The notes under the pieces were generated by a model. The model ran no database searches. It was not told the origin of the DNA and saw nothing but the letters and a program-made list of their open reading frames with translations. A program made the translations under genes and the position numbers. This document shows, piece after piece, positions 60,420-64,000 of a stretch of 64,000 nt of DNA. This DNA comes from Streptomyces sp. NBC_00539 (GTDB lineage Bacteria; Actinomycetota; Actinomycetes; Streptomycetales; Streptomycetaceae): positions 4,669,501 through 4,733,500 of the forward strand of contig NZ_CP107811.1 in the NCBI RefSeq assembly GCF_036346105.1, in the 5' to 3' direction. Numbering within the stretch: the stretch's first letter is position 1; every line of letters begins with the position of its first letter.

Positions 60420-61255
60420 CAGCGCTGCCGGGCTGCCGCCGGGAGCGCTCCGCTATCCGCTACCGGCGCTGCACCTCAGCGTTGTTGGGCTCATATGCGG
60501 TGGCCCCCGACTGACGTCGCAGGCCGTCCTGCGCTCTGCCGGGGCTTCGGCGGCACCGGACGCGGCGGCCGTTGCGGAATTCGAGCCCGCCGTCAAAGCC
60601 ATGCCTGGTCCAATGCGGCACTCGTCCTCGGCAGCAGCTGGGAGAGGTGCCGAGTACCCGCTGCGGGGCTTCGGCCCGGCCGGACGGTGTCCGGAGGGCC
60701 GGTGCCCGGCTGCTCGACCTGTCGTCAGAGTCCGCGAGCTCTGTGTGGTCCGATGCGGCACCCCGTCCCGAGATGCCGCTGGGAGGTTCTCCTGGGGCGG
60801 CAGTGCCCAGTACTGGCTGCAGGTCCGGACATTGCCCGGGGGGGTGTCTGGGGGCTCGGCCCCTCGTCAGAGCCCGCGTAGTCGACGTGGCCCGGTGCGG
60901 CACGCGTTCCCGGCTGTTCCCGCGTTGGCGTCGGGTCCCCGCTGCCGGGCTTCGGCCGGGCCGGACAGTGTTCGGGAGGACGGCCCTCGGCTCTGGGGGG
61001 CTCGGCCACCGCTCAAAGCCCGCGCGCCCGGAGTGGTCTGCGTGGCGCGCCCCCTCCCCGGCTGCCACTGCGAGGTGCCGGGTACCTGCTGCCGGGCTTC
61101 GGCCGGGCCGGACAGTGTCCGGGGGCGGGTCTCTGGCGGCTCGGCCCCTCGTCAGGGCCCGAGCGCCAGGCCTGGTCCGACGGCGCCCGTCCCGAGCTGC
61201 CGCTGGCACGGTCCCCCGCGTGCGGCGTCGGATCCCCGCTGCCGGGCTTAGGCGT
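60420..61255. repeat. Degenerate tandem repeat array, unit about 110-155 bp
   Basis: The anchor GCTGCCGGGCTTCGGCCGG (with variants) recurs near 60424, 60535, 60662, 60816, 60951, 61088 and 61238. Other landmarks such as CTCGTCAGAGCCCG and TGGTCCGA-TGCGGCA occur in phase in most units. The copies differ by substitutions and small indels, so the array is old. No gene is evident across it. Confidence 0.7.
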
Positions 61256-61257
61256 GT

Positions 61258-61344
61258 GCCGGAAGCCGGAAGCCGGAAGCCGGAAGCCGGAAGCCGGAAG
61301 CCGGAAGCCGGAAGCCGGAAGCCGGAAGCCGAAAGCCGGAAGCC
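61258..61344. repeat. Heptanucleotide tandem repeat, GGAAGCC x 12
   Basis: Twelve head-to-tail copies of GGAAGCC from 61261, the eleventh with one changed base (GAAAGCC). It directly follows the larger array and ends about 140 bases from the DHA2 exporter stop. Confidence 0.92.
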
Positions 61345-61484
61345 GGGCCCACGGACCGGCAGGCAGGCCGGGCTCGGCACCGTCGGCGACGAGCCGTCCG
61401 GGAGGGACAGGCGGTCCGGCTCGCGCCGTCGTGCTCGGCGGCGCGGCCTGGTCGTCGTGGTGGTGCCGGCGAACGGTTGCGGCG

Positions 61485-62909
61485 CTACTTCGGTGTCAGG
61501 GCCGCGTTCAGGGCGCCGGCCGTGCGGGTGGCCGTCTGCCGGGCCCAGCGGCCCGTCGTGGCGATGCCCGTCGCCAGGACCAGGACAGCGCACACCGTGA
61601 TGATCCACCAGGCCGGCCGCGCCGCGGCGACGAAGCCGCCGCCCTGGGACAGCCCGGCCGCGAGCACCGCGCCGATCACCGCCACGCCCAGCGTCCCCCC
61701 GGTCTGCCGGCTGGTCGACGCCACCGCCGCCGCCACCCCCGCCTGGGCCCGCGGCATCCCGGACACCGCCGTGTTGGTGATCGGCGCGTTGACCATCCCG
61801 AAGCCCAGCCCGAACAGCACGTACGCGGCGAACATCAGCGGGTCCGACCCCTCCGCCTCGAACGCCGCGAACAGCAGCCCGCTGCCACCCATCGCCACCC
61901 CCGCGATCACCAGGGGCAGCCGCGGCCCCACCGCGCCGACCAGCCGTCCCGAAAGCGGCGCGCAAAGGAAGGCCAGCGCCGCCATCGGCAGCATGTACAG
62001 CCCGGCGTGCAGTGCGTCCAGCCCCCGTACCTCCTGGAGGTAGAGGGTGTTCAGGAACAGGAACCCCGACAGCGCGGCGAAGGCGCTCACCGCGATCACC
62101 GTCGCCCCGCTGAACGGCGCGCTGCGGAAGAACCGCGGGTCGATCAGCGGCTCCGCCCGCCGCGGCTCGTACACCAGCAGCCCCACCAGGGCCGCCACCG
62201 CGAGCGCCGCGCAGCCCAGCACGGTCGGTGAACTCCAGCCGGCCGACGGGGCCTCGATGATCCCGTACGTCACCGACCCCAGCAGCGCCACGACCAGCAG
62301 CTGCCCGACCGGGTCCGGGCGGCGCGGGTGCTCGGCCCGCGACTCGGGGATGTAGCGCAGGGTCAGGGCCAGGGCGGCCAGCCCGACGGGGAGGTTGACC
62401 CAGAAGATGGACCGCCAGCCGACGGAGTCCACCAGCAGGCCGCCGATCAGCGGCCCGGCGGCCATCGAGATGCCGACGACCCCGCCCCAGACGCCGATGG
62501 CCCGGGCGCGCTCCTTGGGATCCGTGAACGTGTTGGTGATGATCGACATGGCCACCGGGTTGAGCATCGAGCCGCCCACGGCCTGGATCATCCGGAACGC
62601 GATCAGCCACTCCAGGCTCGGCGCCAGCGAACACAGCACGGAGCCCGCCGTGAAGACGACGAGGCCGGTGCTGAACACCTTCCGCCGCCCGATCCGGTCG
62701 CCGGTGGACCCCGCCAGCATCAGCAGCGAGGCCAGGACCAGCGTGTAGGCGTCGATCGTCCACTGCATACCGGCCACCGAGGCGTTGAACTCCCGCCGCA
62801 TGGAGGGGAGCGCGACGTTCAGAACGGTGGTGTCCAGGCTCACGATCAGCAGGCTCATGCAGCAGATCGCCAGCACGAGGCTGCGTCGCCTGGGGCTCAG
62901 GGTTCGCAT
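61485..62909 (-). CDS. DHA2-type MFS drug exporter
   Basis: 474 residues, 14 predicted helices, EmrB/QacA branch. Features are VSLDTTVLNVALPSM (motif D1), GSTGDRIGRRKVF (motif A), RMIQAVGGSMLNP (motif B) and GGVVGISMAAGPLIGGLL (motif C). The ATG at 62909 has TACTAT (62922-62917 on its strand) ending 7 bases before it, suggesting a leaderless mRNA. TTAGTTAG sequence lies just upstream of the -10. No regulator gene is adjacent. Confidence 0.92.
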   Translation of the reverse strand: MRTLSPRRRSLVLAICCMSLLIVSLDTTVLNVALPSMRREFNASVAGMQWTIDAYTLVLASLLMLAGSTGDRIGRRKVFSTGLVVFTAGSVLCSLAPSLEWLIAFRMIQAVGGSMLNPVAMSIITNTFTDPKERARAIGVWGGVVGISMAAGPLIGGLLVDSVGWRSIFWVNLPVGLAALALTLRYIPESRAEHPRRPDPVGQLLVVALLGSVTYGIIEAPSAGWSSPTVLGCAALAVAALVGLLVYEPRRAEPLIDPRFFRSAPFSGATVIAVSAFAALSGFLFLNTLYLQEVRGLDALHAGLYMLPMAALAFLCAPLSGRLVGAVGPRLPLVIAGVAMGGSGLLFAAFEAEGSDPLMFAAYVLFGLGFGMVNAPITNTAVSGMPRAQAGVAAAVASTSRQTGGTLGVAVIGAVLAAGLSQGGGFVAAARPAWWIITVCAVLVLATGIATTGRWARQTATRTAGALNAALTPK

Positions 62910-62974
62910 GACTCAGATAGTACGCCTAACTAACGAATTACAGGGGTGTGGCCCGGCTGGGCGACAATGGGGGG

Positions 62975-64000
62975 ATGACCACGCTCCCCCCGCCCCTCGC
63001 GATCGGCCCGCACACCGTGCAGCCCCCGGTGGTGCTCGCACCCATGGCCGGTATCACCAATGCCCCGTTCCGCACCCTGTGCCGCGAGTTCAGCGGCGGC
63101 AAGGGGCTGTTCGTCAGCGAGATGATCACGACGCGCGCCCTGGTCGAGCGCAACGAGAAGACCATGCAGCTGATCCACTTCGACGAGACCGAGAAGCCCC
63201 GCTCGATACAGCTGTACGGAGTCGACCCCACGACGGTCGGCAAGGCGGTCCGCATGATCGTCGAGGAGGACCGTGCCGACCACATCGACCTCAACTTCGG
63301 CTGCCCCGTCCCCAAGGTCACCCGCAAGGGCGGCGGCTCGGCCCTGCCCTACAAGAGGAACCTGCTGCGCGCGATCCTGCGCGAGGCCGTGGCCGGCGCC
63401 GGTGACCTGCCCGTCACCATGAAGATGCGCAAGGGCATCAACGACGAGCACCTCACCTACCTCGACGCCGGCCGGATCGCGGTCGAGGAGGGCGTCACGG
63501 CCATCGCCCTGCACGGGCGCACCACTGCCCAGCACTACGGCGGCACCGCCGACTGGGACGCCATCGCGCGGCTCAAGGAGCACGTGCCGGAGATCCCGGT
63601 GCTCGGCAACGGCGACATCTGGTGCGCCGAGGACGCGCTGCGCATGGTCCGCGAGACCGGCTGTGACGGAGTGGTCGTGGGCCGCGGCTGCCTGGGGCGG
63701 CCGTGGCTGTTCAACGACCTGGTCGCGGCCTTCGAGGGGCGCCCGGAGGACTTCCACAAGCCGACGCTGCGCGAGGTCGCGGCCACCATGCACCGGCACG
63801 CCCAGCTGCTGGGGGAGTGGATCGGCGACGAAGCGCGGGGGGTGATCGACTTCCGTAAGCACGTGGCTTGGTACCTCAAGGGCTTCTCCGTGGGATCGGA
63901 GATGCGCCAGAAGCTGGCGGTGACCTCTTCCCTCGCCGAACTGGACGCTCATCTGAGCGAGCTCGATCTGGACCAGCCCTGGCCCGACAGCGCCGACGGT
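62975..64000 (+). CDS. tRNA-dihydrouridine synthase, 3'-truncated
   Basis: Flavoenzyme reducing uridine in the tRNA D-loop. About 342 residues are visible from ATG at 62975 (MTTLPPPLAIG), and the frame is open to the window edge. Signatures are VVLAPMAGITNAPFRTLCREFSGG, IDLNFGCPVPKVTRKGGGSAL (catalytic Cys), ALHGRTTAQHYGGTADW, VLGNGDIW and VVVGRGCLGRPWLF, which fit DusB. GACAAT (62963-62968) ends 6 bases before the start. It is divergent from the DHA2 exporter. Confidence 0.94.
   Translation, partial: MTTLPPPLAIGPHTVQPPVVLAPMAGITNAPFRTLCREFSGGKGLFVSEMITTRALVERNEKTMQLIHFDETEKPRSIQLYGVDPTTVGKAVRMIVEEDRADHIDLNFGCPVPKVTRKGGGSALPYKRNLLRAILREAVAGAGDLPVTMKMRKGINDEHLTYLDAGRIAVEEGVTAIALHGRTTAQHYGGTADWDAIARLKEHVPEIPVLGNGDIWCAEDALRMVRETGCDGVVVGRGCLGRPWLFNDLVAAFEGRPEDFHKPTLREVAATMHRHAQLLGEWIGDEARGVIDFRKHVAWYLKGFSVGSEMRQKLAVTSSLAELDAHLSELDLDQPWPDSADG

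Noticed and set aside
60115-61251. Open frame of 378 codons in the repeat region
   Set aside because: Translation is Arg/Pro/Gly/Ser-rich and follows the tandem repeats; no known domain or start signal.
61258-61344. CRISPR array
   Set aside because: The repeats are 7 bases, head to tail without spacers, and no cas genes are present.

Overview
The window is a very GC-rich actinobacterial chromosome segment. GC-saturated third codon positions, frequent GTG starts, the gene order and the protein families all fit Streptomyces or a very close relative. No species can be named. Almost everything is core housekeeping. I found no rRNA, CRISPR array, transposase, integrase or phage genes. Both edge genes are cut: proA at the left and a tRNA-dihydrouridine synthase at the right.

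Layout, left half. proA end, then two related single-pass membrane proteins, an M48 protease, a tiny membrane protein, and nadD, an LCP-like protein, rsfS and a phosphatase with a forced CTG start. Two identical tRNA-Ala(GGC) genes flank a small CxxC protein. leuS follows, behind a leucine-rich leader peptide and an intrinsic terminator. Next are a coiled-coil membrane protein, degV, comEA and comEC, a YceI protein, holA, rpsT (reverse) and lepA. Then come an acyl-CoA ligase, hemW, DUF3097 and MBL hydrolase genes (reverse), and a heat-shock pair hrcA-dnaJ2 with a clear CIRCE operator.

Layout, right half. A nitronate monooxygenase, rsmE, a HIT protein, ribonuclease Z and a PfkB kinase are followed by the phoH-ybeY-corC-mmcQ-cytidine-deaminase-like run. 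That run normally leads into era. Here about 5 kb separates it from era: an MFS transporter with a divergent GlxA-type regulator, and two surface-protein genes that look like a WxL protein and its DUF916-type partner. The WxL gene is frameshifted, and its partner has no stop codon before era. Then come a reverse-strand group (M4 protease, emfourin-type inhibitor, GNAT, methyltransferase), leuA with its own leucine leader peptide, a TerB protein, recO, uppS, the zinc operon znuACB plus zur under a Zur box, and glyS. The right end has a VC0807-like membrane protein, an aldo/keto reductase-TetR operon with a perfect operator palindrome, a gene-poor stretch of degenerate tandem repeats, a DHA2 exporter and the dihydrouridine synthase.

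Themes. Translation genes dominate (leuS, glyS, rpsT, lepA, era, rsfS, rsmE, ybeY, dus, tRNA-Ala). Leucine supply (leuA) and leucine charging (leuS) both sit behind short Leu-rich leader ORFs. Many genes have a -10-like hexamer 6-9 bases before the start codon, which suggests leaderless transcripts. Three places (comEC end, WxL gene, end of the DUF916 gene) look like one-base indels. They could be real mutations or residual assembly errors.
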